From contig OX235271.1 of assembly GCA_944472155.2 (NCBI GenBank), positions 28,962,977-29,026,976 on the forward strand: a stretch of DNA of 64,000 nucleotides, in the 5' to 3' direction. Under the pieces are notes generated by a model. That model was not told where the DNA came from, searched no databases, and saw only the letters and a list, made by a program, of their open reading frames with translations. Positions 11,401 to 26,400 of this stretch are shown here, piece after piece. The DNA is from Trichobilharzia szidati (taxonomy: Eukaryota; Platyhelminthes; Trematoda; Strigeidida; Schistosomatidae). Numbering within the stretch: position 1 is the stretch's first letter; every line of letters begins with the position of its first letter. The translations under genes were made by a program, and so were the position numbers.

Positions 11401-14400
11401 GGGCAACGTAGTCCTGTTTATGCCATCTTCCAGAGATGGCCATGGTAAGAAAAGTGGCTGGACAAATTTCATCTGAACACATAGACTTGGCTTCTTAAGG
11501 TGGATTCCGATTGCTTCAGCTGTCTGTAGAAGACGAACTCGTAGAGAAAAATCTAAGATTAGTCGGAATGCGATAAATAATTTTAAATGCAGTATTAACA
11601 TCAACCTTATGCTCAGTATCAACAAGGTGTGCTAAAATAGAACTACGAATAGATCTTGTTTGTCCCTTGCGTAACCATGCTGGATGATGTTCGGAAATAC
11701 GACGCAGCTGCAGTCAAACAGGTAAATACACATAGATTGCTGAGATTTATACAGAAATGTAATTTTGTTAACGTGTGTCTACTTTTCACTCGACATCCAG
11801 TTATTTTTTTTGTAACTATTAGGTCAAATCTTGATCGGAATACGTATGTAGAAGCTAAGCAGATATTTTTAAAACAGTAATTCATAATTGCACATTATTA
11901 AAAGGAGAAAACCTTACTAAGATTTGATTCCGTAAATCGATATAGACATTTTCAAGAGGAGTTAGTTTGTAAAGATGTGATTTGTTTCAAGTTTGATCGC
12001 AGATTGATATTAGCTAGGAAACTATTGAAAAACAAGGGGTACTGGATATCTATTTGAGCCTAGTTCTCAGCAGTACACACCTATGACTGCACTGTACCGC
12101 GGTGCGAATCCAAGACTTTCAAGGCTACAAGGCAAGCTCGCTAACCGTTCAGTCACTGGGAAGGTATCCAGTGAGTTTTAACTCTGTCAGTTCACGAACT
12201 GCAGAAGAGTCCCAGACGAGGACGAAACAGCTGTCTAGTAGTGTTCATTGGCTTTCAGTGGTTTTTCCCTAACTCACATCAATCGGTAATGAGAACTGAA
12301 ACAATGTAGCTATGGTTTACCGGTAGAACTCTCGCCAACCACACATGTGGTCTGGGGTTCCACCCCTGTCTGACACACCCCTAAACCTCTCTAAGCCGGT
12401 GGTAAGGCCGGCAAAGACGGATAGTTGAGCTTGAGGCTAGCGACCCCACCCAGTAAAAATAAAACCCATGCTACTGAAACTTCAAAGCTATGGCCTTAAG
12501 CCCTATATGTTCCACTCGGAACGTAAATGATTACATCTAACTAGACTGTTATATAAATTGACATCATGAGTATTTCTACTTATAGGTTCATTAAACACAC
12601 GATATAATGCAAGTTCATAGTCATCATCCCAAGTGAATACCGAATAAGGTTTTAGGAAATTAGTTCACTGGATATATGATACAATTTGTTCGTTCTGCAT
12701 TTATGAGTACGGAGTAAACGTGGCTTATTGTCTGAAGTACTCAATTATCAGTCAAGGGGGGTGTTCTGGGGATTCAAATCTCATCCCACCCATATCAGCC
12801 GCGACTGTAACTGGATAGTATCATCACTAACCTGGGACATCAACATCATGTTCTAAGAACTGAGTTCGGATAACCACGTGTAAACAGACTAACCGAATAA
12901 TTAACTTTATATCAGGAAAATGAACACCTGGAAAATTTTGCATCATCTCAGAGAATATCGGTCGGTCGGTTGGTTTTCGACATAGAACTTTGCACCGATG
13001 TGCAGCAGTTCAAGTCACCACACTCCCTCCTTGAAGCACACAAAGCAAGAGAAGAAAGTAGGAGACATGCATAATATAGACAGTAAACAGAGGTGTGAGA
13101 CAAAGGTATAGTAATAACGAAGAACAAAACAGTTTAATTGGAAATCATGAGTCACAAGGAGTGAATGCAGCTGCTCCAGCCATTGAAAACGATTTTGAGC
13201 CATGTCACCAATTGTTTCCAACCATTGGTTTTTACTGTCCCGAGGACCCCAACCAGGAAGTCTACACCTTCCTACGTGGCTTAGACTAACTGTTGTAGAT
13301 TTCATTGACTGGTGCCATGTTTTGGTTTGACCGCCGCTCTCTCTTTTCCAGCCTGACCTTATATCAGCTAACATTGCCCGTTAACTGATATAGAATATCA
13401 TCATTAGAAACCAAAGAAGAGTAAATGGTAATAACAATTATCGATTCATACGACAGCTGAGCATTATCAGTAGTTGTCTTCACAATGAAATGATGATCTA
13501 GTCTAAAGGTGAGTCCAGCAAAGAGGCCCTTTTCGGCGGATTCATTTTCCTCTTTAGCTGTACAATCGAATATACATACAATTTTATCTCCTAGATATGC
13601 GGATAGTTAGAAAAAGGTATGAATCACCACTATAAGAATAGTTGCTGATACTAAATCAATACATATGAAAGGTGAATGAGTTGTTGTAATCAGAGAGCAC
13701 AAAGAAATAAAGGAAATTTTATATAACCTAAGCGTTGAGGAGGATAGATGAGTCAACAAGTATATACAAAAAGTGATGCTACTCTACTTTGAACACAAAT
13801 CAATGTTTTACTCTATATTATACAGGTGTGTTTTTGGAATTAGAATAATAAAGTGATAAACGTGCTTATTTGAGCTCATTAAAACAATATCTTTTTTATT
13901 ATCCTGGTTAATGGTGGCTAACGGCGGAATATAAGACACTGGTCTCGTCCTATTTGTGACTTAGTAGCTGAATGGTGTTCTCACTAGAATGCAGATATGC
14001 CCAGCTGACCAGTCCGAAACAGAATAAAATGGGCCTCCATTTTAATGGAAAAAAACAATAATAATAACTATTGAATAATCAGGCTTAATGTCAGGAGCAG
14101 TTTTGTATGAAACCAAAATGAATCGATTTAAAAGATTTTCTGTTAAGGAGGAGGCGTAGAATGTTAGTGGAGTGTGGAATGATTCTTGACCACGCACATT
14201 TTATTTCCAACCGGTAACCAGTGTGTTGAGACAAGCCACTTCACCTGATACAATTGCAGCTTAATCAAAGGGAGTAGTATAAATGCTCACTTAAAATGAC
14301 TGCTTTTTTTGTTTTTCGCGCTGACTGATTTTCATTGAACTGAAATGCTTGGTTTCTGCTAACATTTCCGCTTTTAGTATAGTACTGAAGTTTCGACAGT

Positions 14401-17400
14401 GTTAGGTTTGAAGTTATTTTAGTTGATTGCAGTTAACAGTGTAGTCCAGGAGGCCCATTTTGTTCTGTTTAGGACTGGTTAGCTGGACATATCTACATCC
14501 TAGTGAGAACGCCATTCAGCTACTAAGTCACAAATAGGACGAGATCAGTTTCTAATTTTCCGTCTTTAGCCAGAATAATAAACTATCAGATTTTGTAGAT
14601 ACTGTTTCTCCTTGTGGTTTTTTCACTGTTATATGGAATAATTAGTGACTTATGATCTCTAGAAGTTGTGAAATACGGGAATACATCTCTGCCTTAAGGA
14701 TTTTTGGTATCATATGGTTGTAGAAGTGGTTTTTGATGGGTTATAGCTTCACCAACCTAGTGAATCTATAAGTATTCTACAAAATCAATTAGTGGACAGT
14801 TGTTCAATGTGTGTGTGTGTGTGTGACCTCTTAGTGATTAGCATTCTAATCTCCAAAGTGGTATTTAAAAAAAATTATATACCAGTTTTAGTTTTTGGCG
14901 TCTCAACAGGCTAGTCATTTATTATTCGTCGTATACTAGTTGACTAAATTCTTATCATCGTGTTTCCACTTGTTTTATTCGAATTCGATTCTCAGAAACA
15001 GACCTCTCATTTGACTATGAGTCACTCTTATAATTATGTGAGTGGTTGATGATACTTACCCTGTTGCCGTCCAGGATGAAGTAAACGGACGGGGGATTCG
15101 AACCAAAGGAGCTATTGGTTAAAAGTCAAGCGATTAAAGCCACCGGGCCACATTTTCTATTATTATTATTATTATTGTTCCCTTGGGTTCCTAGTGGAAC
15201 ATAGGGCTTCAACTGCACGTCTCCACTTGCTTCTGTCTTCTGCTGTACTTTTCACCTGCATCCATGTTAATCCATACTGTTTTAATTCCTCGTTGCACGA
15301 TCTCCTCCATGTCACCCTTGGACGTCCCACTCGCCACTCGCTTCCCTTTCTAGTTCCACTCGAGCACTGGCCTGACGCGCGATGTCACCCAACGGCCTCC
15401 TCAGTGAGTGTCCAATCCATCTCCACTTACTCCTGCATATTTATTGGGCAATTGGTTCTCGTTCTGTTTGTTCCCATAGTTTCTTGTTAGTGATTCTTTC
15501 TGGCCATCTGATCTTCAGTATAGAACCAGAGAAGACAGTTGTTGGTGATAAAGGTCTGCAACAGGCTGTTGGAAATATTCTTTGTGACCCGCCGTCAAGT
15601 TTCTGATCCGTATAGAAGAATTGACTGACTTGACGTTTGTATTGACAATCCGAATTTTGTTGTTGATGCTGAGTTGAGCGACGAAGATTTCCAGATTGGT
15701 TTTAGGTTGATGAATGTGTTTCTCGCCTAAATAGACTGAGAGTATTTGGTTTGTCTCTGGGTTGTCCAAACAAAAAGCACTAATTACAATAAAATTATTT
15801 CAGTGTATTTCAATACAATGTCTGATTCTAGTTTACTAACCAGTCCTACATCTGAAAATGAGAGAATAACGAGCAACCCCCCCCCCAGCCTCTGAAAAAC
15901 AACCTCAGTGATGCTGAAATTTAAAAGCACAAAAAAGACTTATTCACTTAGACTACTCCTCAATTCAGGGATGGATGAAACTGATGGGTGAAAGTCTTCG
16001 GGAAGCCGATCGACTGATGAGTTCCCTTCCGATGAAAGGTACTTTTTTATGCATTGGAAAATGAGGCTGACAAATCCGCTTCTGGTATACGAGAATCTGA
16101 GAGAGCAGATAGAAGTGGACTCTCTAAACTGTTAACTGGAAGGTCAATTATCTACTTTCTTCACCTGAAGGAACTCCAATGTGAAGTCAGTCACTGCTAC
16201 TCACTATACGGATCAGAGACTTGCACTGTGCGTCATAAAGAGCATCTCAAACAAACTACACACCTTCATTAACAGTTGGCTTCGCTCAATACTTCGCTCA
16301 AGACCAGATGGCCAGCCGGCCAGAAAAGATCAGCAACAGAGATCTTTGGCAATGAGCGAACCAACCAACCCAGCAGGAACCGATTGTGAAACAAATAGGC
16401 AGGAAGAAATGGAGGGAGATGGATTGGCTGGCCATACTCTGAGGAAACAATCCATCAAGTGACATCACTATACAAGCCATTGCTCGAATGGAACTCGAAA
16501 GGGAATCGGCGAGTTGGTCGTCAGTGCAAGGGTGAGGGTGACTTGGAGGAGGTCATGTGAAGTGAAGAGGAGATGAAAACGTGTGGGCAGACATGGAGCC
16601 ATGTGAAGACTCTAGCAGAGAACCGAACGCAATGGAGACGGACGGCTGAAGCCCTAAGTTAATCTAGGAATTAAAGGAAATAATAATAATAATAATTATC
16701 ACCTGAAGGACAAAGACACACTAAGTGAGTGGCTGTCATGATGTCACAAACAGCATCTAAAGCTCTTATGTAGTGGGAACCAATCTTCTCCGGGATCATG
16801 ATAGCAAGGTTCAATTCAGAAGGTAGAAAACTTACAAGTATTCAATGCAGTGCACAATACTTCAAACAATGCAAACCAAGAGAAGTAGGAGAAGTTCTAC
16901 GGACAACTGCAAACAGAAATGGATGAGATCCCACTCTGATGGTGACAACAAAATCCTAATGGGTGATATATGTATGCAGGCCAAACTGGTAGAAGACAAC
17001 AGAGTAACAGGTAACGTCCGCAGCCATAAGAATATACACCAAACAACATTATCACATGTCAGACACAAAATCTAGAAGAGAAGATTGCTGGCTCAAAACG
17101 TTATCTAGTTCAAGGAACCTTCGAGGTCGCGTTGAAGGCCTTCAGAGCAATTGTAGATAGGCAACAATTTTAAAAACCAGAAATTGAAGGACAATATTAC
17201 AGAGGAAACGTCCACCACAGCCGTCAGAGCAAAGTCAGGGACACTATGTGGCATCACTGAGCAAATGGGTGTGGAAGAACACTGGGAAGCGGACACGTGA
17301 GAGTTAATAAGGGAGGGAGAGAGGGATGGTGAAACAGAAGTTGATGCAGTGCAAAGATGGACAACGTTAGGAGAAACTGAGTTCGATGTACGACGCACTG

Positions 17401-20400
17401 AATAAAGAAGTGAACAAGAGTCCTAGGAAAGACAAAAGACAATTCCGTGACACACTTGTATATGAAGCAGAATAAGCTATAGGCAAGAGGGACCTCAAAT
17501 TACTACACCAGATAACCAGGTGGTCATCCGAGAAGAGATCAACACAGATGAAAGCAGTGAAAGATACAGAAGCGAAGCTTATTATGAAATAGGGAGAAAC
17601 AAGGATATCACCACGTACACGCATGTTTTGAACTAGAATCTTCGAGTAACAATCTATTCGCATATACTACTACCAGGAATTTTGATGTCAATGAGACATA
17701 ACTGTAAGACTTGGTGAAGAGGAAGCTATCGAAAAGAATATTCTTTGTGTCAGCGACCAGCCTTTGGAAATAAATGGGATGAGATAGTCTGTTTTTCAGG
17801 AGCCAACAGCTGTTAGGGGCATCATTGAAGACCACCTTATAAAGGTGAAATGCATGCTCATCGAAGGCACTGGTGTGAATAGCGTTATATCACGAAATGA
17901 CAAAGTTAGAATTAAGGAATCATTGAGTTCCAGCCAAATTTCCTGAATGGTCAACAAGCTTGGTCTGATAGCCCTAAAGTCCCCCAGGTGTGGATCCCAT
18001 TGCCTAAGAGTCCTCAAACTAGGACGACGAATTAGTTGGCCAGTGTGTGGCCAGTGGTTTTTAGTCATGTCTATTCGCTAACTGATGTTGGTTTGTGAAG
18101 AAATCTAGCAGTTTAAAGTTTAATCTGAATGCCCATAGATTCCATAGTCTGAATTCAAATACACTAGTTAAGTATAATTTTCAGTATCTGGAGTGAATGT
18201 GATTACTTCGTCTTTTTCTAAACAAGAGTCTTCATATTTGAAAGTTAGTTTGATTTTCCAGTTTTTATTTTTGTTCACCTATTTTCCTTGTGAGGAAGAC
18301 TTGACAACTAACTGAGCGTTCTCTAACTAACTTTTCCCTACTCTCATACATACATATCACTATTTTGAATGATTTTTCAGCTAATATATTGTTAAAATCA
18401 ATAGGCCTGCTAGCGTTATATCGACTGGTTAAAAATGATTGGTTACTTTCATTGCCTAAGGCCATTTAAACTTTCGTATGATTGGTTGACTTAGTTGTGA
18501 ACTTAGCATTAAGAAGGTAGAAAAACTTTAGTATGCCAAGATGGGATACATGGGAAGCGTTTCTTTTTTGTACCAAAAACCGTATATATCTACTCAACCA
18601 CACAAACACACACGAAATATAATATATAATGCTTGCATTATCATCATTGACGGTTATCACTGCTATCACTATTTTTATTGTTATTATTATTATTATCGAT
18701 CTAACCGGTGAAGGATTGGAAATTCAATTTTTTTTAGCCCGGTTTATTTGACATTTGATATAACAGTTTTTATTTTTGACTTTTTCCTTAGTACTATTTA
18801 TAACCGACTTTTTATGACAGTTTTTCCCGATTTATTGTCGATAGGTGATTTATAAATAAAATATATTTTCCATCTGCGTTGTAATCGAGCATCTTGTCCT
18901 ACTTTGGGTGGTCTCCTTATTAATGCGTGCCCATGACCCAACCTGGGATCGAACCAAGGAGACTTTGGTTACCAAACGAGCCTGTTGACTATTGAGTCAC
19001 TGGTTCGAAATTTTTCAGTTTGTGAATTCTGTTTCTTTGGTAGCTCTGTGTACAGCATTACCATGAGTAAGTACCATCTAGGAGCTCCTGCTTTATTCTG
19101 ACCTGGTGATGAACCCTACCTGATACAAATTTTCAGTAGAACTTCAGGGCATCTATCCTACAGTTATTGATGAGTTGCACTCATTTCACTTCGAGGTGAA
19201 ATCTACTCAAAAATTTGTTGGAATTTCCATAAAGTCCAGAATTTGAATAATTCACTGTTAGTTCTTATGTGTTGTCTAGATAGTTTTGTAAGACTGAAAA
19301 ATCCCACGGAGAAATGTTATAAGCTGTAGGGTTTCTGAATTCTGCACATGTCATCATTCGAAATATTTCAAACACTTTTTACAAGTCAAGGAACATTTCA
19401 ATTGATATTTCTTCTTCTACAGAGAAGCTTCAACATTCTATCTAATGGACTAAAGTCATATTTCTTAATTAATTTGCCACCATACACGTTTTCACTATAA
19501 TAATTCAGTTGGTGTCGTTTTGTGATATCAACGATGTTTTTGCACAGGTCTGATCATCAGCTAGAGAAACTTTAGGAGACTTTAAAAATGGTTACTAAAG
19601 TGTGCGGTGGCGGTCTCTACAGACAAATGGGCAAGGGGTGTGTGTTAATGGGCTCGCCATTGAGTCCCATGTAAGCGGATTTCTTCCTAAGTAAACTAGA
19701 AAATTATCCTTTGAACGATATTATCGGAAAATTCCTCATTTTATTGACGATATATGGATAATATATTTATCCTTTGTGAAAATGGCTAAGAAAGGCTCGT
19801 GATGATGGCTCAGTTCAATGAGGTCTATCGAACTATCGAATTTCACCGGTCTGATCACGAGCTGACATCAGCTAACGATACTTTAGGAGTACTGGACAGC
19901 TTTTCTCTCCCAGTTTAGGACTTTTCAGCATTATGCACCTCCCCAGGGCTCGAACCCCTACCCCTTCTGACCAAAAGGTGGGTTCACAGACCATTCAGCA
20001 ACTGGGATCCGATCCAAAGACTCGTGAGTTCGAACTTCTGCTCATGTCATCATATTCGTGCCTTCCAATGTCATTGGTGAGTAACTGTTCTCTTACGTGA
20101 CTTGGTAGATCCTGTCAATTATGACCTTTTTTGGCAGTGAAAGTTAGTTAGCACTTAAAAAGCGCTGACTAACAGATCTTTGAAGAGTTTCGTCTTCAAT
20201 GCTGAGCTGTCTCCAGAAAAAATATGGGATATGCAATCAAACTTAAGTATCCTGAATTTACTGTGTTGTATGTTTGTTTGCTATTGAATGAAACAATAAA
20301 ATTGACATGAAGGATATTCAGTGTAGCTTCTGTACATTTTCTTAATGACCATATTCCTTCTCATTTTAGAGTAAATTTATTTGATAAAGTCTCACAATGT

Positions 20401-23400
20401 CATACAGTATTGTTTACTGATGACATCTTGAGTACAGTTTATTACTGCTCATAATCATATCAAGGTGGTACTCACACAGCTTACCAACATCATTCATGTA
20501 CATGAGTAACAAATCGATCAGACATGTAAGTGAATAAATAAAAGTCAATATAAACTTCAATAGACATGCATGAAACAGATTATAGGAGAGGATAAAGTAC
20601 ATTCGGAAACAATGAGTGCTATCAATAAAATAAAATAAGATGGGAAATAAGACGAGTGTTGTTAGTGTCAGTATTATGAGCGTTGTTAGCAAAACAAAAT
20701 AAGTAGATAAGATGTTTGAATGTGATGACGTAAATTGAAATAAAATAAAACAAAATCGACCGCTATTTCTTATCCTTTAATTTTATTACTAGTAGTAAAG
20801 TCTTCCATATTTCTCGTACTGGTGATGAGTCATTTCTGTTGTGTGTGTGTGTTGGATATAGATTTGATGAGCAAAGATTCAGGGATCAAGCAACACTAGG
20901 CAACTCTTTAGACTCATCAGGGAAACGGTTGGGAGAAGGCAAATCATAAGTGAAACTATTTCTGAGGAGAATGGTTCCTTAATTAGCTCCCAGGATAGAC
21001 GCATTGAACTCTGGAAAGAACACTTTGAGGAACAATTTAATTTGCCTACAGCCACACTAAGCCTCTCCACCATCCAGCACACACCCGAATGGGATATAGA
21101 CACTGGCCCACCGTCTGTACGTGAGGTCACAAAAGCTATCTGTGATTTGGAACGAGGCAAAGCGGCAGGACCCGACGGAATTATTCCGGAGGTGTTTAAA
21201 TATGGGGGTGACATACTAGTATATAGTTTAACTAAGGTACTAGGTAACGTCTGGGAATCAGAGACGGTTCCATCAGACTGGGGTAAGTCACTTATCATAC
21301 CAATATTCAAGAAGGGAGACAAGTCCTCATGTGATAATCATAGAGGAATCAGCCTGACGAACATAGTCTCTAAAATCCTAGGCTCAGTAATCATGCACAG
21401 ACTAAGCCGAACTCGGGAGGGAAAATCAAGCGGGCTTTAGGCCAGGTAGAGGGTGCATAGATCATATCTTCACTCTCCGACAGATCCTAGAACATAGACA
21501 CACTTTTCGGCGTCCAACAATTGCCATATTTCTTGACTTGAAGGCGGCCTTCGACTCCGTGAATCGAGAGGTACTATGGCAATGTTTGACTGTGAAGGGA
21601 ATGCCAAGAAAGTACATTACACTAACCAAGGCACTCTACTCAAATTCACGTAGCCGTGTAAGGGCTTATGGGGAATTGCCATCTGAATTGATAACAACCA
21701 GTGGTGCCCGTCAAGGATGTCCACTTTCCCCTTTTCTGTTTAACTTCATCATAGATATGCTAATGGATGTATCCTTAACTGAACTTAACGACTTAGGAAT
21801 CGACTTGTTACCAGGGAATAGTCTTATGGACTTAGAATATGCAGACGACATAGTCCTATTAGGGGAGGATGCTTACAAAATGCAGAGTCTTCTGAACACC
21901 TTGAGCAGCAATCTTCGTATGTTTGGCATGCGATTCGCCCCTGTAAAATGTAAGATGCTGCTACAGGACTGGACTACGTCAACTCCTAGCTTAGTGATAG
22001 GGAGTGAAGTGATAGAACATGTTGAGCACATCACCTAATTAGGAAGTTGTATCAGCACCAACGAATTGATTGGTGACGAAATGTTAGCTCGGATCCAAAA
22101 GCTCGGGCTGCTTTCGCTCACTTACACCATCTCTGGTGTAGGCGTGACATCCGTCTACCAACCAAGGGACGTGTGTACTGCTCAGCAGTTCGCTCCGTCC
22201 TTCTCTATGGCGGTGAGACGTGGCCATTGAGAGCGGAAGACATGAAGAGATTGTCTGTTTTTGACCACAGATGTTTACGATCTCTTTCTCGCGTTAGGTG
22301 GCATAATAAGGTAAGTAATGTTGACGTTAGGCGTAGAGTGTTGGGCAAAGAGGGAAAATCAATCGGAGAGGCTATAAAGTTACATCGATTGAGATGGCTA
22401 GGTCACGTGCTGCGCATGCCTAACCATCGCCTCCCCCGACGGTCATTACTAGCTGATATAGGTGCAGGTTGGTTGGAAAAGAGTAAATGGCGGCCAAACA
22501 ATAACATGGCCTCATCAATCCATGAAATCCCTGACAGTTAAACTGAGTCAGGTAGGAGGGAGATGCAGACTTCCGGGTCGGGGCCCTCGGGACTCTAAGA
22601 ATCAATTGCTTGGGACAATAGGTGACATGGCTCAAAATCGTTGTCAATGGCTTACGCAGATGTATTCAGTCTCTGTAATATTCAGTGTCATATTCCTTTC
22701 TACCATTACTCATGCTGTTTCACTCTTATACTTGTCAAAACTCTATTGATTCTCTTCAGTTATTTTCTTGTCCACCTTTGTGTGCTATTTGGAACGTGGC
22801 AACTCGAACTGCTGCACTTCGGTGCCAAGTTCTATGTTGAATCCAGCCAGCCAGCATTGCTCTTCTTCATGAGAAATGTTTACTGATGTAGGACTAACGA
22901 GGTTAGAAAAGTTGGGGGGAATTCAGGTTACTGAGGAAAAACGCCGCTGCTATTCTCAAATATAAACTGTGAGTGGTATATTCAAGCTAACCTGCAAGAA
23001 GACTGACACTGGCTAGAGCTTGCAATATTCTGTGTTTATAGTAGCAGAGATTCTACTGTTTTGTTTATTATTATTATTATTCTCTTGGGTTCCGAATGGT
23101 ACATACTCCTTCAACAGCACATTCCCATTTCACTGTCCTCTTCAGTCTTTTTTGGCTAACTCCACGACTGCCCATAAGCTTTTACCTCCACCTCACACGA
23201 TCATCTCAATATCACAGTCAAATTGTCAACTCCTCCTTTTTCTACTCGGCCTCCAGTCGAAGTTATCTGTTGCGCTTTTCCTCTTCCAACTAGTCGTCTG
23301 ATCTGCAGTATAGAGCCAGTGAAGGCAGCTGTTGATGGAAGTATACAGCAGACTTTTGGAAATGCTTGAGGTGGCACGCGCGCAGTATGGAAAAACTGAC

Positions 23401-26400
23401 TGCTTTGACACACTGTGTTAAGAATCCTAATCTTGTTCTTGATACTTAGTGCAGCCTTGCCTTTCGGATCCTAGTTCGCTTTGACACCTTCATCTATATC
23501 TCATGTATTTGAAACGACGCTACCTAAATAAGTGAAAGAGACGGTTTCCTTCAAATATCTCTCTCGTTGGTAGTGGTTGGTGCTTGTTGTTGTTGTTGCT
23601 GGTGGTTGGTTATCTTCATTACCTCTTTTTCTCGGTGTTCGCCTCTTCGGCCAACTTGTTGATTTTAGCCTGTAAATCTTGAATTTTGTATGACATACGT
23701 CGTCCACAAAGTCCTGATATGCTATAGTAGTCTCCTTGTTGGTCTAACGTATGCCTGTTTTGTTTTGTTGATGATCACTTACTTATTTAGTGTATTTGTG
23801 TTCGCATCACTATGGTGGTGTGATTTCGAAACTTTGATTATCTTCTGAACCTTAGTATTGTTGTTCGGAGATACAGTAATATTATTCATGCAGAATTCCC
23901 CCCCCCCCAGAAAGATATACTTCACTTTGAAGGAAGTTCTGAATATGTTGTGCAGAGGAGGAGAATGATGAAAGCTTCGCAATTAAATCACCCACCATCG
24001 CGCATAAACTCTCGTTTTCTCATATGGTTTCCACCATATCACCCACCCTCTAACGTGTAATTAGTCCTTTCCCATTGAGGTTCCACTCGGTCGATGGCCT
24101 GGCGCATTATGTCACTCATTGGTGTCTCCTCACCGTGTATCCAATCCACCTCCATATTTGCGTATATTTGTTGAGCAATGTGTTCTCGGTTGTTAGATAT
24201 ATATAGAGATGGATATAAGCGAAAATCTAACCTTTATATAATTTCAAGTTATACTTCAGTTGTAGTATATCAGTGTGCCTTGTGATACTGTTAGGAATTT
24301 GTAATTAGTATTATGGGTAACGTTTCCCACAGGAGTCAATGCACAGCCTATTATTTTATTTAAACGCAGGAAAACTTGGTACAATATGGCATCAAGAAAG
24401 ATGCGCCACACAATAATAATAAAACAACATAGATTAAAAGTAAAAATATCAGTAGAAAACGGATAAAGAGCTCCATCTGGAAGGAAAACAGTCATGTTTC
24501 ACAAGTTCAAACAGTATTCGTTAACTATCATCAGGAAGGGAAGAAAGAAGGAAATTGCAACACCTTCGCCATTGATTACGATTCTTGGCCATATCCGATA
24601 ACGTTTCGAGCCATCGATTCGAGCTATCTCGCGAACCCCAACCAGGGAGTCGTGACACACCAACCGATGCTAATCTAGCACAAATATCCTTCATCCCACG
24701 ACGCCACGCCATGGACTGACCACCTCTGCAACTTTTCCATCCCATCCCAGAGCTTGAGAACAGAGACCTGTACGGAAGCCTCTGAGGTGACATTCGCAGC
24801 ACATGTCCAAGCCACCGGAGCCGGTGTTTCCAGACGACGACACTCAATAAATGGTGATCTCCACTGTGTTCAAACACACACCGCCGAACCTCAGAATCAC
24901 TCCCGCGGTGATGCCATCGAACGCAAGCAATCCTGCGGAGACAGCGATAATCGAACACGCAGAGTCGCCGCACATCCTCAGCTCGGAAAGGCCAGGTTTC
25001 ACAGGCGTAGAGCAAGGCAGCCCGCACCGAAGCATTGTATACCCGACCTTTGACAGCCAGGCTAACGTCGTGACGGCGCCAGAGGTGTCTCAAGTTGATG
25101 TATGCCATCCTAGCCTTCATTATACGGTTGGAAATCTCATCCTTCATCCCTCCACCAGCACTCACACAACTACTCAGATACACAAACTTATCAACAACTC
25201 CAAGCGGTTCACCCGCAATAGTGAGTGCAGGTACAGGCTCCTGCCAATCTTGTAACAGTACTTTGCACTTAGACTGAGTTGTGTACTCTGAGCTGGATAT
25301 TTTATTTGAGAAGCTTTCATTGCCATACTAGGCAACATCTTCAGCGCATACTTCAAAAGGTTCTTGTGTTCAGGAAGCGTGAAATAAACACACAAGAAGC
25401 AAAACTTTTCACGCGCATTCGATTGGTTGTTCATTTGGGTCTCTATACTTTTTCATGGATAAGATTTTATTTTGATAAATCACACACTGTTACACAGTAA
25501 TATTAACTGATGAAGTTTCGAGCACAAATTATTGCTCATAATCATATCAAGTTACTCACACAACTTTGTCCTTCATTTATGTATGGAATTGACTAGATAT
25601 TTCATCAGTTAATATTACTGTGTAACACTATGTGATTTATCAAAATAAAATCTTATCCATAATGTAGTTACACTCTACCACAGTGCCCAAGTTTTATACT
25701 TATATCTCTATACTTTGGTCTTGCCGGTTAAATTATCGGAGTAGATCTTCTACACCTTACTGGACAGTAATAAGGGTGAATTGTTCAGTATGACAAAACA
25801 TTCAATAACTTCTAAATTCCAGTGTCAATGCTCTCAGATCGAGTCAACTTTCAAGAGTAGTTGTTTGCTATTTAAACAGACATTAGGTTTATATTACACT
25901 GCTGAGTGGTAAAAAAAGTCATAAGTTTGTGTCCACACCAATGTAAAAAAAAATCTCAGCTGAGAATCAAAAACGTCATATGATACAATTGATGTTATTG
26001 ACAGATGAAACTTTTGAGGATTACTTGTGACATTTATTGGTTGAAAATTGCCTACTTAATAGTAATAAGTAGTGTACTTCGGATTTTGAAATTTTGTCCG
26101 ATCAATCTACGTTAGAGGTATCCTTACAGGTTGAGAAAAGCGAAAACTGTCGCGGAAAAACAGAACAATTGATGTTTACATGTAAAATAAGATACTGGTC
26201 ACGAGAGATGTAATACTGAAGTTAATGAAGGGGAATGAACAAGATTGTGTAATTATGATAACAAGTTTGAGAGGCATTACGTAAAAACTTAGGGTAGTAG
26301 AGATAATCAGAAATGTCATAAAGTTGTGAAAAATATTAAGTAAACATTTGTCAATGAAACAAAGGAAAAAAGAAGAGAAAAGAAAAAATGTGGGATAGGA

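Noticed and set aside
14809..14825. (TG)n run as a regulatory or Z-DNA site
   Set aside because: Short simple repeat with no supporting context.
17105..17442. Minus-strand Ser/Pro-rich ORFs
   Set aside because: They overlap plus-strand LINE linker text and show no domain.
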